Positions 30,599 to 40,817 of a stretch of 41,229 nucleotides of DNA are shown one piece after another (position 1 is the first letter of the stretch; the number at the start of each line of letters is the position of its first letter). The position numbers and the translations under genes were made by a program. The stretch comes from Bacteroidales bacterium. GTDB lineage: Bacteria > Bacteroidota > Bacteroidia > Bacteroidales > F082. The notes beneath the pieces are model-generated. The model saw only the letters and a list, made by a program, of their open reading frames with translations. It had not been told where the DNA came from and did not search any database. The stretch is taken from NCBI GenBank assembly GCA_018399335.1, contig JAGYNM010000009.1, positions 1 through 41,229 of the forward strand, given 5' to 3'.

Positions 30599-33500
30599 AT
30601 GTTTGGTTTAATAAAAAAAATGCTCGGCGACAAAGCTACCCGCGATTTGAAAGCCGTCAAACCCTTGCTTGATAAGACTTTAGCTGCCTATAAAATCATT
30701 GAGCAACTCGATAATGATAGTTTGCGAGCAAAGACAAACGAGTTTAAACAAAAAATAAAAGATTCCATTGCACCTGAAGTTCAAGAAATTGAATCTTTGA
30801 AGCAACAGATAGAAACTACGTTTGACATGGAGTCGGCGGACAAGGAAAAAATTTACGAACAAATCGATAAGCTCGAGAAGCAACAATATGATAAAACCGA
30901 AGCGCTTCTTACAGAGATACTTCCCGAAGCTTTTTCAGTAATGAAAGAGACTGCACGCAGGTTTAAGGAAAATGAAATTGTTGAAGTTACCGCGAACGAA
31001 ATGGATCGTGAGCTGGCGGCAAAGTATGCCCACATCGAGATTAAAGGTGATAAAGCCTTGTATCGAAACAGCTGGGTTGCAGGTGGAAATACCATCACCT
31101 GGGATATGGTACATTATGATGTTCAGCTGATTGGAGGTATCGTACTGCATCAGGGAAAAATTGCTGAGATGGCCACGGGTGAAGGAAAAACCCTTGTTGC
31201 CACTTTGCCTGTTTACCTGAATGCTCTGGCCGGAAAGGGAGTTCATCTGGTTACTGTGAATGACTACCTCGCCAAGCGCGACTCGGAGTGGATGGGAGCA
31301 ATCTATGAATTTCTCGGACTTACAGTAGATTGTATCGACAAACATGAGCCAAATTCCTCAGCCCGCCGCAAAGCCTATCTGGCCGATATTACCTATGGCA
31401 CCAATAATGAATTTGGTTTTGATTACCTGCGCGACAATATGACAGGTAATCCGGATGAGCTTGTGCAGCGCAAACACCATTACACCATTGTGGATGAGGT
31501 GGATTCTGTATTGATTGATGATGCCCGTACGCCTTTGATCATCAGTGGACCTACGCCACGGGGCGATCATCAGGAGTTTGATGCGCTCAAGCCTGATGTT
31601 GTGAAACTTTTTAATGCTCAAAAATCATTGGTGAGCAGCATACTGGCCGAATCAAAAAAAATCCTGCAGGCAGGTGGAAAAGATGCTGATACCAAAAAAG
31701 GTGGCGATTTGCTTTTCAGGGCTTATCGTGGCTTGCCAAAAAACCATGCACTCATTAAGTTTTTGAGCGAAGAAGGCATGCGGTCGCTGATGCAGAAAAC
31801 GGAAAGTTTTTATTTGCAGGAGCAAGCCAAAAACATGCATCTGATTGATGATGAGTTGTTTTTTGTGATTGATGAGAAGCACAATTCCGTTGATTTAACC
31901 GAAAAGGGAATCGACCTTTTGACTGCTTCATACAATGAACAAGACTTTTTTATCCTCCCGGATATCGGCGCAACCATTGCTGATCTGGAAAAGCTTCAGC
32001 TTAAGGAAGAAGAGCTTTTGGAACGCAAAAGTGAAATGATCCGAAATTTCACTGTCAAATCAGAACGTTTGCATACCGTTCATCAGCTTTTGAAGGCCTA
32101 CACGCTTTTTGAGAAAGATGTTGAGTATGTGATCATGGACAACAAAGTGAAGATTGTTGATGAACAAACCGGCCGTATCATGGAAGGCAGGCGCTATTCC
32201 GACGGATTACATCAGGCAATTGAAGCCAAGGAAAATGTGAAAATTGAAGCTGCTACCCAAACCTATGCTACCATCACCCTGCAGAATTATTTCAGGATGT
32301 ACAGCAAGCTGGCGGGTATGACGGGTACTGCCGAAACAGAAGCCGGAGAGCTTTGGGATATTTACAAGCTTGATGTTGTTGTGATTCCGACCAACAAACC
32401 CATTGCACGCGACGACCGCCAGGATTTGGTTTACAAAACCAAACGCGAGAAGTTTAATGCGGTAATTGATGAAATAGAGTCGCTTGTAAATGCTAAAAGA
32501 CCTGTGTTGGTGGGCACAACCTCGGTTGAAACCTCCGAACTTTTAGCCCGCATGTTACAGCGAAAAGGTATTGCACATAATGTACTTAACGCAAAATTGC
32601 ACGCCAAAGAGGCCCAAATAGTGAAAGAAGCCGGGCAGGCCGGAACTGTTACCATTGCTACCAATATGGCAGGTCGTGGAACGGATATCAAACTTGGCAC
32701 CGGCGTAAAAGCCGCTGGTGGTCTGGCTATTATTGGTACAGAGCGTCATGAGTCGCGGCGTGTTGACAGGCAGCTTCGTGGTCGTGCCGGTAGGCAGGGC
32801 GACCCTGGCAGTTCACAGTTTTTTGTGTCGCTCGAAGATGATTTGATGCGTATGTTTGGCTCCGGCCGAATTGCGGGATTGATGGACAGGCTTGGGCTCA
32901 AAGAGGGCGAAGTGATCCAGCATTCCATGATTACCAAATCAATAGAAAGAGCTCAACGTAAGGTGGAAGAAAATAACTTCGGAATCCGTAAGCGCTTGCT
33001 CGAATATGATGATGTTATGAACGCCCAGCGCGAGGTAATTTATAAGAAAAGGAAGCATGCATTGTTTGGTGAACGCCTTTCGGTTGATATCTCCAATATG
33101 ATGTACGACCTTGCAGAGCAGATTGTTACAGACAATCAGGATAGCCGCGATTTTGAGAATTTCAAGATGAATCTGATTGCTCAGCTTGGTATTGAGTCGC
33201 CCATTGATGAAGAGCAGTTCTTTGCCCTTAAGGCAGAAGAAATTACAGAGCAGATTTTTGCACTTGCATCCACCCGCTATCGCGAGAAAAACAAACGCAT
33301 AGGCGAAAAAACCATGCCTGTGATTCAGGATGTGTATCAACGACAGTCGCAATACGAAAATATCGCCATCCCAATCACCGATGGTACAAAAGGGATGCAA
33401 GTCGTTGTAAATCTAAAAAAGGCTGTTGACAATGGCCCGCGTGAAGTAAGCCTTTCGATAGAGAAGAGTATCACCCTGGGGTTAATTGATGATTCCTGGA

Positions 33501-33901
33501 AAGAACACTTGCGTGAACTTGACGACCTTAAACAATCTGTGCAGAATGCTACTTATGAGCAAAAAGATCCCCTCCTGATTTATAAGTTTGAGTCGTTCCA
33601 GTTGTTTAAAACAATGGTTCAGAAGATCAACCGCGAAGTGATTTCGTTCCTGATGCGGGCTGATATTCCGGTGCAGGATCCAAACAGCGTGAAAGAGGCC
33701 AGAAAGCCCCGCGGACTCGATCGTTCGCAGATGAAAGAGGAACGCTCCGACTTGCTTTCGCAGGCGCACAGTAAAACGCAGCAACAGGAAGTAACCCAGC
33801 CGATTGTAGCCGAGAAAAAAGTTGGGCGCAACGAACCTTGCCCATGTGGAAGTGGTAAAAAATATAAAAATTGCCATGGAAAAGTTTCTGCCAACGTGTG
33901 A
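30599..33901 (+). CDS. secA: Preprotein translocase ATPase SecA
   Basis: The ATG at 30599 ([10 protein letters not shown]) is the family start and gives 1100 residues; the frame is open 16 codons further up but that part is not conserved. Walker A TGEGKT lies at about 193-198; [20 protein letters not shown] is the Walker B region; [18 protein letters not shown] is in the second motor domain. The C-terminus [18 protein letters not shown] is the zinc-binding SecB/ribosome contact motif. The protein is about 200 residues longer than E. coli SecA, with extra sequence between the motor segments (about residues 340-440) as in Bacteroidetes. SecA pushes preproteins through SecYEG. Confidence 0.98.
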   Translation: MFGLIKKMLGDKATRDLKAVKPLLDKTLAAYKIIEQLDNDSLRAKTNEFKQKIKDSIAPEVQEIESLKQQIETTFDMESADKEKIYEQIDKLEKQQYDKTEALLTEILPEAFSVMKETARRFKENEIVEVTANEMDRELAAKYAHIEIKGDKALYRNSWVAGGNTITWDMVHYDVQLIGGIVLHQGKIAEMATGEGKTLVATLPVYLNALAGKGVHLVTVNDYLAKRDSEWMGAIYEFLGLTVDCIDKHEPNSSARRKAYLADITYGTNNEFGFDYLRDNMTGNPDELVQRKHHYTIVDEVDSVLIDDARTPLIISGPTPRGDHQEFDALKPDVVKLFNAQKSLVSSILAESKKILQAGGKDADTKKGGDLLFRAYRGLPKNHALIKFLSEEGMRSLMQKTESFYLQEQAKNMHLIDDELFFVIDEKHNSVDLTEKGIDLLTASYNEQDFFILPDIGATIADLEKLQLKEEELLERKSEMIRNFTVKSERLHTVHQLLKAYTLFEKDVEYVIMDNKVKIVDEQTGRIMEGRRYSDGLHQAIEAKENVKIEAATQTYATITLQNYFRMYSKLAGMTGTAETEAGELWDIYKLDVVVIPTNKPIARDDRQDLVYKTKREKFNAVIDEIESLVNAKRPVLVGTTSVETSELLARMLQRKGIAHNVLNAKLHAKEAQIVKEAGQAGTVTIATNMAGRGTDIKLGTGVKAAGGLAIIGTERHESRRVDRQLRGRAGRQGDPGSSQFFVSLEDDLMRMFGSGRIAGLMDRLGLKEGEVIQHSMITKSIERAQRKVEENNFGIRKRLLEYDDVMNAQREVIYKKRKHALFGERLSVDISNMMYDLAEQIVTDNQDSRDFENFKMNLIAQLGIESPIDEEQFFALKAEEITEQIFALASTRYREKNKRIGEKTMPVIQDVYQRQSQYENIAIPITDGTKGMQVVVNLKKAVDNGPREVSLSIEKSITLGLIDDSWKEHLRELDDLKQSVQNATYEQKDPLLIYKFESFQLFKTMVQKINREVISFLMRADIPVQDPNSVKEARKPRGLDRSQMKEERSDLLSQAHSKTQQQEVTQPIVAEKKVGRNEPCPCGSGKKYKNCHGKVSANV

Positions 33902-33906
33902 TTGCT

Positions 33907-33914
33907 TATCTTTG
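33907..33914 (+). promoter_or_regulatory. -7 element for the lipoprotein-patatin genes
   Basis: TATCTTTG matches TAnnTTTG exactly, 5 bases after the secA stop and 46 bases before the lipoprotein ATG. A TTTC near 33885 could be the -33 element. Confidence 0.6.
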
Positions 33915-33960
33915 TGATAGGACTTTATAAAGTTATGCCGTTCACCTAATACTTTACAAA

Positions 33961-34380
33961 ATGAAATCAGTGTTTTCTTTTGTGGTTTTATTGATGGTGA
34001 TGCTTTTTGTTTCTTGCATCAAGGATACGCCACCAGGTGAAGATATTCCCGTGTTTTCGTATGCCGAACCGGTTGTGAATCCTCCAAATAAGTTTATGAT
34101 TGTTTTTAACACTTCCTGGGTAGGTGATCGCATCGGCACAGTAGAATTTGACACCAGCGCAGTTTGGTTGATAGAAAAACTTGGCGATGGCAGGATAAGT
34201 CTCTTCATCAGTAACGATTCCGTAAACTTACCAGTAACACATGCAGATACTTTAGGTTTACAGGGTGGAAAAGAATATACAATTATTGTAAATAACGTAT
34301 ATACCAGCGAGTTTAATAATTTCTTTGTTGGTTTTGAAAAGCTGGATATAGCTTATGAAAGCTTCGAGCCTAAATTCTGA
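33961..34380 (+). CDS. Small lipoprotein of unknown function
   Basis: An intact 139-residue protein. MKSVFSFVVLLMVMLFVSCIKD is a signal peptide with lipobox LFVSC, so Cys19 should be lipidated. The mature part is mostly beta strands; no family is recognised. In this phylum such proteins often sit on the outer membrane. Its end overlaps the start of the patatin gene by 26 bases, suggesting coupled translation and perhaps a shared process at the outer membrane. Confidence 0.85.
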   Translation: MKSVFSFVVLLMVMLFVSCIKDTPPGEDIPVFSYAEPVVNPPNKFMIVFNTSWVGDRIGTVEFDTSAVWLIEKLGDGRISLFISNDSVNLPVTHADTLGLQGGKEYTIIVNNVYTSEFNNFFVGFEKLDIAYESFEPKF

Positions 34381-36598
34381 CAGTGTGCAAGTAAAATTCA
34401 GGCAATACGTATTGAGCTTGTTGTTTGTTTTGCTCTTTTTTAGCACTATAAATATTTTAAATGCTCAAGAAGTCAGGAATGAAAGGCCTAAATTGGGTTT
34501 GGTATTGAGTGGGGGTGGAGCCAAGGGTTTTGCTCATATTGGCGCCATTCGTGTGTTTGAGGAGGCAGGTCTCAACTTTGATTATATCGGCGGAACTTCA
34601 ATGGGTAGTATCATCGGCGGCTTATACGCACTGAATTATCATCCTGATTCGATGGCTAAAATTGTGGGACAGCAGAACTGGAACACTTTGATGGCTGATA
34701 AAATTCCTCGCAGATTTATTCCTATCGAAGAGAAAAGCAATGCAGATCGTTTTGTAGCTACTTTTCCTATCAAACGACGCAGGCTTCAGATGAGGCAGGG
34801 GCTCTACAATGGTCAGCTGATTGAATCGCTGCTGGCACACTATACAAGTCAGTCATTTAAATACGAATCGTTTAAAGATTTTCCCTTACCATTTATTTGT
34901 ATTGGAACGGATCTGGAAGATGGCTCTTCTGTTTTGCTTGATAAGGGAGTGTTTCACAAGGCCTTGAGAGCCAGCATGTCTATTCCGAGTTATTTTACAC
35001 CTGTGCATTTTAATGATCGTTTATTAGTGGATGGAGGTGTTGTAAACAATTATCCCGTGAGAGACGTGAAAGCAATGGGAGCCGATGTGATTGTTGGTGT
35101 TGATGTGCAAACTGGTCTTCATCATCCCGATCAGTTGAATTCACTGGTTAAAATAATTGATCAGGTGACTGCTTTTTATCGCATGGAAGCTAACAAATTA
35201 GGTGTCGAACAAACAGATATCTATATAAAACCTGAGCTGGGTAGCTTCGATGTGATGAGTTTTGAAGATTACGATAGCATTATTAGCCTGGGTGAAATTG
35301 CAGCCCGTAAAATGTTGCCCCAGCTGAAACGTTTGGCAGATTCGCTTGATAAGTTTGGTCCGGGGCTGGAACGTCAACTAATTGGCCGTCCTTTGGACTC
35401 TGTTTTTGTTTCATCCATACAATACAGGGGGCTGAATAAAGTTTCATTGGATTTTTTGGAAGGTGCCTTGCAGGTAAAAGCACGCGAATGGCTCAAAATG
35501 GAGTCTTTAAGTAGGGGTGTTTTACGTGCTTATGGAAGTGGTTTTTTTGAAACGGTAACCTATCATTTCCTTCCTGATCTCGAAGGTGTTGTGCTTGTTG
35601 TGGAAGTAGAAGAAGCTGGTTCAGGTATTCTGGGAGCTGGAGTTCATTACGATTCGGATTACAAAGTTGCACTCTTGCTCAACGGTACTTTTAAAAATGT
35701 ACTTATCCGAGGTTCCAAGCTTTTTGTAGATATAAATTTTGGTGAAAACCCGCGTATATCAGGCTTTTATTTGATTGACAGAGGCAGGAAACCCGGCTTT
35801 GGATTGCGATTGACGAGCTTTGGACTGGATTTTAATCAGTATGATAAAAACAATGTGGTGGACGTTTTTAGTACAAACCAAAATAAAGTCGAGCTGTTTA
35901 CACAGCTTAGTCGTAAAAACACCTTGCAGTTTCGAGCAGGTCTTGAGTTTGAGTATATTAAACTGATTTCGAATCTGGAACCGGCATATACCAATAATTA
36001 TAATTCCTTTTTAACACTATTTGTTAACTGGCTTGCTGATACTTACGATCGATCCAGTTTCCCAACGCGCGGCACACAATTCAATTTGAAGGGGAAGTTT
36101 ATTGTGCCGGTGAAGCAAAATTGGGATGAAGATTTATTTTCCAATGCCTGGATGTTTCAGATGCGGTTTGCGCAAAACTCACCCATGTCAAAACGCAGCA
36201 CCTTCCGCTCTGTTATCAACGCAGGCTTTACTATAAAGGATAATTTACCTCCGCCACAACATTGGTTTATACTTGGAGGTCAGTCCTATAGCAATTATTA
36301 CGATGGCTTTATTCCTTTTACAGGTTTGCGTTTTATTGAGGAAGCCGGTCTTTATAATTTGGTGGGAAGTTTCGCCTGGCAATACAATATCCACCGCCGG
36401 TTTTATCTGACATTGAAATGGGATTTGGGTTTCATTTCAGATGATATTGAAGATATGATGCGCAATCCTAATCTGATTTCCGGATTTGGGATTACTGCTG
36501 GCTATGATAGTTTTATTGGCCCTGTTGAACTAAGCCTGATGGGCTCAAATCAAAATAATGGCATACTAACCTTCCTGAATATTGGTTATTGGTTTTAA
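34355..36598 (+). CDS. Patatin-like phospholipase with C-terminal outer-membrane beta-barrel
   Basis: An intact 747-residue protein. A signal peptide ends near residue 38 (INILNAQ). The patatin domain follows: oxyanion loop SGGGAKG (52-58), nucleophile Ser82 in GTSMG and catalytic Asp226 in VDGGVVNNYPV. From about 350 to 425 a POTRA-like segment is likely, and the last ~300 residues (about 430-747) have alternating beta-barrel character, as in the PlpD type of two-part autotransporter phospholipase. The last residue is an aromatic (phenylalanine), as usual for barrel proteins recognised by BAM. It may hydrolyse phospholipids at or outside the outer membrane. The N-terminal region before the hydrophobic stretch is long, so a GTG near 34384 could be the start. 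Confidence 0.92.
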   Translation: MKASSLNSDSVQVKFRQYVLSLLFVLLFFSTINILNAQEVRNERPKLGLVLSGGGAKGFAHIGAIRVFEEAGLNFDYIGGTSMGSIIGGLYALNYHPDSMAKIVGQQNWNTLMADKIPRRFIPIEEKSNADRFVATFPIKRRRLQMRQGLYNGQLIESLLAHYTSQSFKYESFKDFPLPFICIGTDLEDGSSVLLDKGVFHKALRASMSIPSYFTPVHFNDRLLVDGGVVNNYPVRDVKAMGADVIVGVDVQTGLHHPDQLNSLVKIIDQVTAFYRMEANKLGVEQTDIYIKPELGSFDVMSFEDYDSIISLGEIAARKMLPQLKRLADSLDKFGPGLERQLIGRPLDSVFVSSIQYRGLNKVSLDFLEGALQVKAREWLKMESLSRGVLRAYGSGFFETVTYHFLPDLEGVVLVVEVEEAGSGILGAGVHYDSDYKVALLLNGTFKNVLIRGSKLFVDINFGENPRISGFYLIDRGRKPGFGLRLTSFGLDFNQYDKNNVVDVFSTNQNKVELFTQLSRKNTLQFRAGLEFEYIKLISNLEPAYTNNYNSFLTLFVNWLADTYDRSSFPTRGTQFNLKGKFIVPVKQNWDEDLFSNAWMFQMRFAQNSPMSKRSTFRSVINAGFTIKDNLPPPQHWFILGGQSYSNYYDGFIPFTGLRFIEEAGLYNLVGSFAWQYNIHRRFYLTLKWDLGFISDDIEDMMRNPNLISGFGITAGYDSFIGPVELSLMGSNQNNGILTFLNIGYWF

Positions 36599-36613
36599 CT
36601 AAACGAAAGAAAT

Positions 36614-37312
36614 ATGAAATACAAAAGAGTATTGTTGAAATTAAGTGGTGAGGCCTTGATGGGTGAACATCAATTTGGTATTGACCCAAAGCGACTTGAT
36701 GCTTATGCCAGTGAAATTGAAATGGCTGCCCGGCAAGGTGTTCAGATCGCCATCGTAATTGGAGGAGGAAATATTTTCAGAGGGTTGCAGGGCGCCAGTC
36801 AGGGAATGGATCGTGTGCAGGGTGATTATATGGGAATGTTGGCAACTGTGATCAATAACGCTGGCGCTTCAGTCAACGCTAAAGCAAGGCTTGAAAGCTG
36901 CTCTACTTTCGGGTGTGCAGATCGATCGCCATTGCTGATTCGATGAGTGCGTCAGCTATCGATTTACTCGAGTGGTATGTTGTAATTATCAGCGGGGAAC
37001 TGAAACCCTTTCTTTACAACTGACACAGCCACAGCTCTTCATTGGTGTGTGGAGAGATTCAGGCTGGTATTGCTAAAAGGAACACGGGTGGATGGTGTTT
37101 ATACTGCTGACCCGAAAAGATCCTTCAGCGGTTAAATATGATCACATCACTTTTGAAGAGGCATACAGCAAGCAATTAAAAGTGATGGACCTTGCGGCTT
37201 TACTTTGTGCAGCGAAAATAAACTACCGATTTTAGTATTCGATATGAATAAATCCGGGCAATTTGCTGGCAGTGTTGAATGGCGAACCGCTGGCACCATA
37301 GTCTCTGCTTAA
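36614..37312 (+). CDS. pyrH: Uridylate kinase (UMP kinase), frameshifted in its second half
   Basis: The gene starts at ATG 36614, 16 bases after the patatin stop. The first 100 codons are clean: [14 protein letters not shown], then [17 protein letters not shown] and [16 protein letters not shown], all typical of hexameric bacterial UMP kinase. After about 36910 the frame breaks repeatedly, but family sequence continues: [13 protein letters not shown]-like near 37085-37120, [10 protein letters not shown] near 37133-37162, then [13 protein letters not shown] near 37225. The stop at 37310-37312 gives about 232 residues, the normal length. The enzyme makes UDP from UMP. Loss of pyrH is lethal in most bacteria, so errors are suspected. 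It would complete a set with pyrE and pyrG in this window. Confidence 0.88.
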
Positions 37313-39194
37313 ATTGGTTCGGCATCTAATTTACGCAATAACTGGCCACTAATATTGATATTGATTGTGGCTGCATAGCCATTTTTGGCATCTTGAACGG
37401 GTTCCTTTTATGCACGATGAGTTCAGTACTTTATTTCGCCTCCGGTACGACGGCTTTAAAGAACTTGTTCAGCTGGGGTAATGGAAAATGATTCGCATCC
37501 GGCTGATGTTCAGGTGTTTGTACTATTTGGGTGGGAAGCTTTGTTGGATTAAACGAGTTCTGGATCAAACTGCCGTTTGTGCTGATAGAGTTGCTTCAGT
37601 TTGGCTTGTATATGTTATTGCAAAACAATGGTTTAGTGATATTTCAGCTATTAAGTGCAGCATTTTTGCAGCAACACAACATGTCGCTTTCTTTAGTCAG
37701 CTTGCATGACCTTATGCGCAGGTCAGTTTTTTTTGTTTGTTGCTCGCTGTGCAATGTTTTATTTGGATTAAGGGAAAGGCCAGAACAAAGCATCATTTTC
37801 TTTGGTCTCACAGCATTAATGGCTTCATTTATGCACGCTTTCAGTCTGGCACAAGCTGGGTTGATCGTTACTACTTTGGTTTTGCGGTGCCCGCACAAAA
37901 CCGAAAAGCCTGGATGGCGATAGCCCTGGCAATTCTGCTGTATCTGCCTCATTTGCCTGTTTTCTGGCATCAGCTCAAAGCTGGTGGGATAGGAGGGTGG
38001 CTTGGCGCACCTGATTTAGATTTTCTAACTTAGTTTATTTTTACAGCCTGAATTATTTCCTGGTATCTGCTATTGATGGTCTTTGGTATTATTTTCATTT
38101 CTTTATTGATAGCGCCAAGCTTAAACAAAAAACCGAATGGCCCGATGGATTGCATTTAGCTGGTTCGTAATTCATTGGCAGTGGCCTAGGCTTATTCAAT
38201 TTATGGCGAACACCCATTCTTCAATTTAAAATTACCCTTTATTTTGCTTTCCCCTTTTTGGTTATCTGATTTTTCATTTGTCAATCAGAATAGTTTTAAG
38301 CGTTCGCAGTATGGTTTGTTGGTAAGTGTATTACTTGTAGCTTCACTGGCATCTTTGATTTCAGACGAAAGCATTTCAAGCGATGCAGCACCAGGGGTTT
38401 GATCAACTGGCTGTTGTGATGGATAAAGCGGCTAAAGCAAACCCGGATCAGAGTTGATTTAGCTTCTTACAAGTGCTACTCCGGCTATGGCAGTTTTTTA
38501 TCGGGAAAAGACAAACCGCCAGTCAGGTTGAACGCTTTTCGAAGTATCCAAAATATTCAGGAGTTTGGTGATTGGCTGGTGAATCAGAAAAAAGAGCTTT
38601 TAGGGTTGGTACTGGACTGACTACGCCCCGGCAGAATGGAGCTAATGTCAGCAGTTCATTATCGAATTTATTGGAAAATGCGTGGTTCAACGCCTATTGG
38701 AGCTCGCCGACAAAAATGCAAATCGTACAAAATCGACAATCTAGATCGAATTGCAGCTTGATCAACCTTTGCGCTAATTCACAAAAAGTTACGGGCCTTC
38801 TGGGAACCGGATTCCATGTTGATAAATGATAATTCACAGGTTTTCAGGTTGCCTTAAAATTAACACAAACAGCCTTTGGATATTCGTTTGGTAATCAGAA
38901 TTGCGCGATCGTGAAACTGATAGTCTCATACGGTAGCAGGCCGGTACGATTCAGCGTAAGCGGCTTTCCGGATACGGCAGGCATATGGCTTTCAGCATTG
39001 AGGTTTTTCGGCTTTTAAGCGCGATCCGCAAAGCTGGCACATCACCTTACGTTTGGAACAAATCCGGTGAGGAGTTTGAAGTGGGGAAGGCCTACGGTAT
39101 TTGCGCAGGAGGCATCCATTTATTCTCAGGCTTGTTGAGCCTTTATGATTTTACACAGGCTAAACTAAATCAAACAGTTTTAAAGCAATTGTAG
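37313..39194 (+). CDS. GT39-like membrane glycosyltransferase (many frameshifts)
   Basis: The start is not resolved. Across frames, a first transmembrane segment (WPLILILIVAA, about 37340-37375) is followed by MHDEFSTLFRLRYDGF (about 37410), with the acidic pair expected after the first helix in GT-C enzymes, then NDSHPAG-V-VFLYYW. Further hydrophobic segments are EFWIKLPFVLI (about 37555), VWLVYVIAKQWF, HFFWSLSINGF-like and LAILLYLPHLPVFWH (about 37928-37972). The C-terminal part (about 38550-39194) is poorly resolved. This fits the ArnT/PMT superfamily (GT39), which transfers sugars from polyprenyl phosphates to protein or lipid. Length would be about 620 residues. Substrate unknown. Frames break every 60-300 bases. 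Confidence 0.72.
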
Positions 39195-39321
39195 AATTGG
39201 TATGCGGGATAGAAATACTATGATCAACTGAGTTGAAAATATTTCCTGTTTTTATCGCATCTGAGGATGAAAAAAAAATCCTGTACTTTTTCTTTGCTCT
39301 AGGTTCTTAAAAACGATAATT

Positions 39322-39882
39322 ATGACCGAAAGTTGAGTTTATCTCAGAATCGGCGAAGAGCATATGGCAAATTCCGTTATGCATCTTGAAAAAGAATTTT
39401 CGAAAATCAGAGCCGGCCAATCGAGTCCTGCTATGTTGAATGGTGTGATTGTTGAGTATTATGGTTCGCATGTTCCTATTGAGCAAACTGCTAATATCAA
39501 CACACCTGATCCCAGGCAAATCATTGTTCAGCCTTTTGACAAGAGCAGTATTGGTGCTATCGAAAAAGCTATTATGGCTGCTAATCTGGGTTTCAATCCG
39601 AGTAATGAAGGCGATTTAATCCGAATTAACGTGCCTCCGCTAACTGAAGAGCGTCGTAAAGAACTTGTTAAAAGGGCCAAAACGGAATCAGAAGATGCCA
39701 AGATCAGTATTCGCAATTCAAGGCGTCAGGCCAATGAGGAAGCGAAAAAACTTGAAAAAGACGGTCTTCCGGAAGATACAGTAAAAAAGCTCCTGGACGA
39801 TATCCAGGAACTTACAGATCGTTTCATTAAAAAAGTTGATGTGCTTACTGAGAAAAAAGAGAAAGATATACTTACCGTGTAA
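39322..39882 (+). CDS. frr: Ribosome recycling factor (two compensating indels near the start)
   Basis: The ATG at 39322 (MTE...) to the stop at 39882 gives 186 residues, matching the usual 185. From 39364 (MANSVMHLEKEFSKIRAGQ) the frame is clean, with TPDPRQIIVQPFDKSSIGAIE, RINVPPLTEERRKELVKRAK and a final helix ending EKKEKDILTV. Between 39328 and 39350 one extra A (in GAAAG) and one missing base (near GCGAAGAG) shift the frame and restore it; corrected, the start reads MTEVEFISESAKEHMAN. RRF with EF-G splits the ribosome after termination. In many bacteria pyrH is directly followed by frr; here the GT39-like gene lies between them. Confidence 0.95.
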
Positions 39883-39888
39883 GTTTAT

Positions 39889-40482
39889 CTAGCGTTTGCG
39901 TTTTTTCAACAGTTTCAACAATAGAATGGCTCCGCTCATCATCAGGCTGGAAGACGACAGGGCGTAAGTAAGCACAGAATTCATGATGTTGGAAGGTGTA
40001 AATGCTGTTCCAAAATCCTGAATATGTCTTTGAATCAGTAATTCACTCTGTTCAATTTGCAGCTCCATTATTTCAAGCTGCTTTTCAATGTCTTCCTTAT
40101 TATTAACTGCCGGCATGGGAAGTGTCTCCATTTTACCGTCCATCTTTTGCTGTTTTTGATGTAATTTGCGAATGATCGGATTCATGAGCAAAGGCTCACG
40201 AAAATAATAAATGATCAAGCCAAAAATCATGTACAGCAAGCTGATAATCAGAAAACCATGATAATACGTTCCGGCTTCGGTGCCGTACCAGAACACAAAG
40301 GCAAACGAAAGCATCAGCAGTATCATAGCAAAAATGCCAACAAGCACCAGCATAGTGACCAGCTGCGATGCAAAGTCAGATAAACGCCGGTTTAATAATA
40401 ATCCGGCGTGACTGACTTTTAAGTTGATGTACCTTTTTAGTTCGTTTCCGGCGTCCGAAACAGGTTTTGTGAATTCGTCCAT
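39889..40482 (-). CDS. Membrane protein, holin-X/DUF1469-like
   Basis: An intact 197-residue protein. Two strong transmembrane helices lie at about residues 42-67 and 76-95, then a long charged helical part (coiled coil likely at about 128-155), and a last hydrophobic segment at about 165-190. The pair of helices following an N-terminal amphipathic region resembles the phage holin superfamily III (holin-X) group, found widely on bacterial chromosomes; nothing suggests a prophage. It follows the YtxH gene by 26 bases, and such pairs recur in Bacteroidetes. Function unknown, perhaps envelope stress. Confidence 0.75.
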   Translation of the reverse strand: MDEFTKPVSDAGNELKRYINLKVSHAGLLLNRRLSDFASQLVTMLVLVGIFAMILLMLSFAFVFWYGTEAGTYYHGFLIISLLYMIFGLIIYYFREPLLMNPIIRKLHQKQQKMDGKMETLPMPAVNNKEDIEKQLEIMELQIEQSELLIQRHIQDFGTAFTPSNIMNSVLTYALSSSSLMMSGAILLLKLLKKRKR

Positions 40483-40508
40483 AATACTGAACTTAGGGTT
40501 TAAATGCC

Positions 40509-40754
40509 TTAGCTTTTGGTGGTTTTCTTTTCTTTAGGCATTGCCTCGGCAATTTTTTCTTCAATGGATTCTTTCAGATGATCGATCTTTTCGGAGATGT
40601 CATCTTTAAATTCATTGGTTTTTTCTGTAATCTTACGTCTTGTTTCAGTTCCTTTATCAGGAGCAAATAAAATACCTGCCACAGCGCCTGCGGCTGCTCC
40701 AACAAAAAGTCCTGTAGCAAAAACGAAGAAAGTTTTAGATCCTGAATCACTCAT
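40509..40754 (-). CDS. YtxH domain protein
   Basis: An intact protein of 81 residues from ATG 40754 (MSDSGSKTFF); the frame is open to 40811, but that part lies over the promoter. A single transmembrane segment with glycine/alanine repeats (FVFATGLFVGAAAGAVAGILFAPDKG, about 8-31, split here over the motif) is the YtxH signature, followed by a charged helix rich in Lys and Glu. The family is small, membrane-bound and often stress-induced. It is likely transcribed with the holin-X-like gene. Confidence 0.88.
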   Translation of the reverse strand: MSDSGSKTFFVFATGLFVGAAAGAVAGILFAPDKGTETRRKITEKTNEFKDDISEKIDHLKESIEEKIAEAMPKEKKTTKS

Positions 40755-40781
40755 AATTATATATTTTTTAGGGGTTTTCCA

Positions 40782-40812
40782 CAAAGATAGTAAAATTTTG
40801 TCAACTTTCAAA
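40782..40812 (-). promoter_or_regulatory. Promoter of the YtxH-holin-X gene pair
   Basis: On the minus strand TTTG (40812-40809) is followed after exactly 19 bases by TATCTTTG (40789-40782), the best match to the full Bacteroidetes TTTG-N19-TAnnTTTG promoter in this window. The -7 lies 27 bases before the YtxH ATG. The -33 sits within a 13-base palindrome, AACTTTCAAAGTT (40803-40815). Confidence 0.8.
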
Positions 40813-40817
40813 GTTAA

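Noticed and set aside
39889-40482. Prophage remnant because of the holin-like protein
   Set aside because: No endolysin, integrase, capsid or tail gene lies nearby; holin-X-like proteins are common chromosomal genes.
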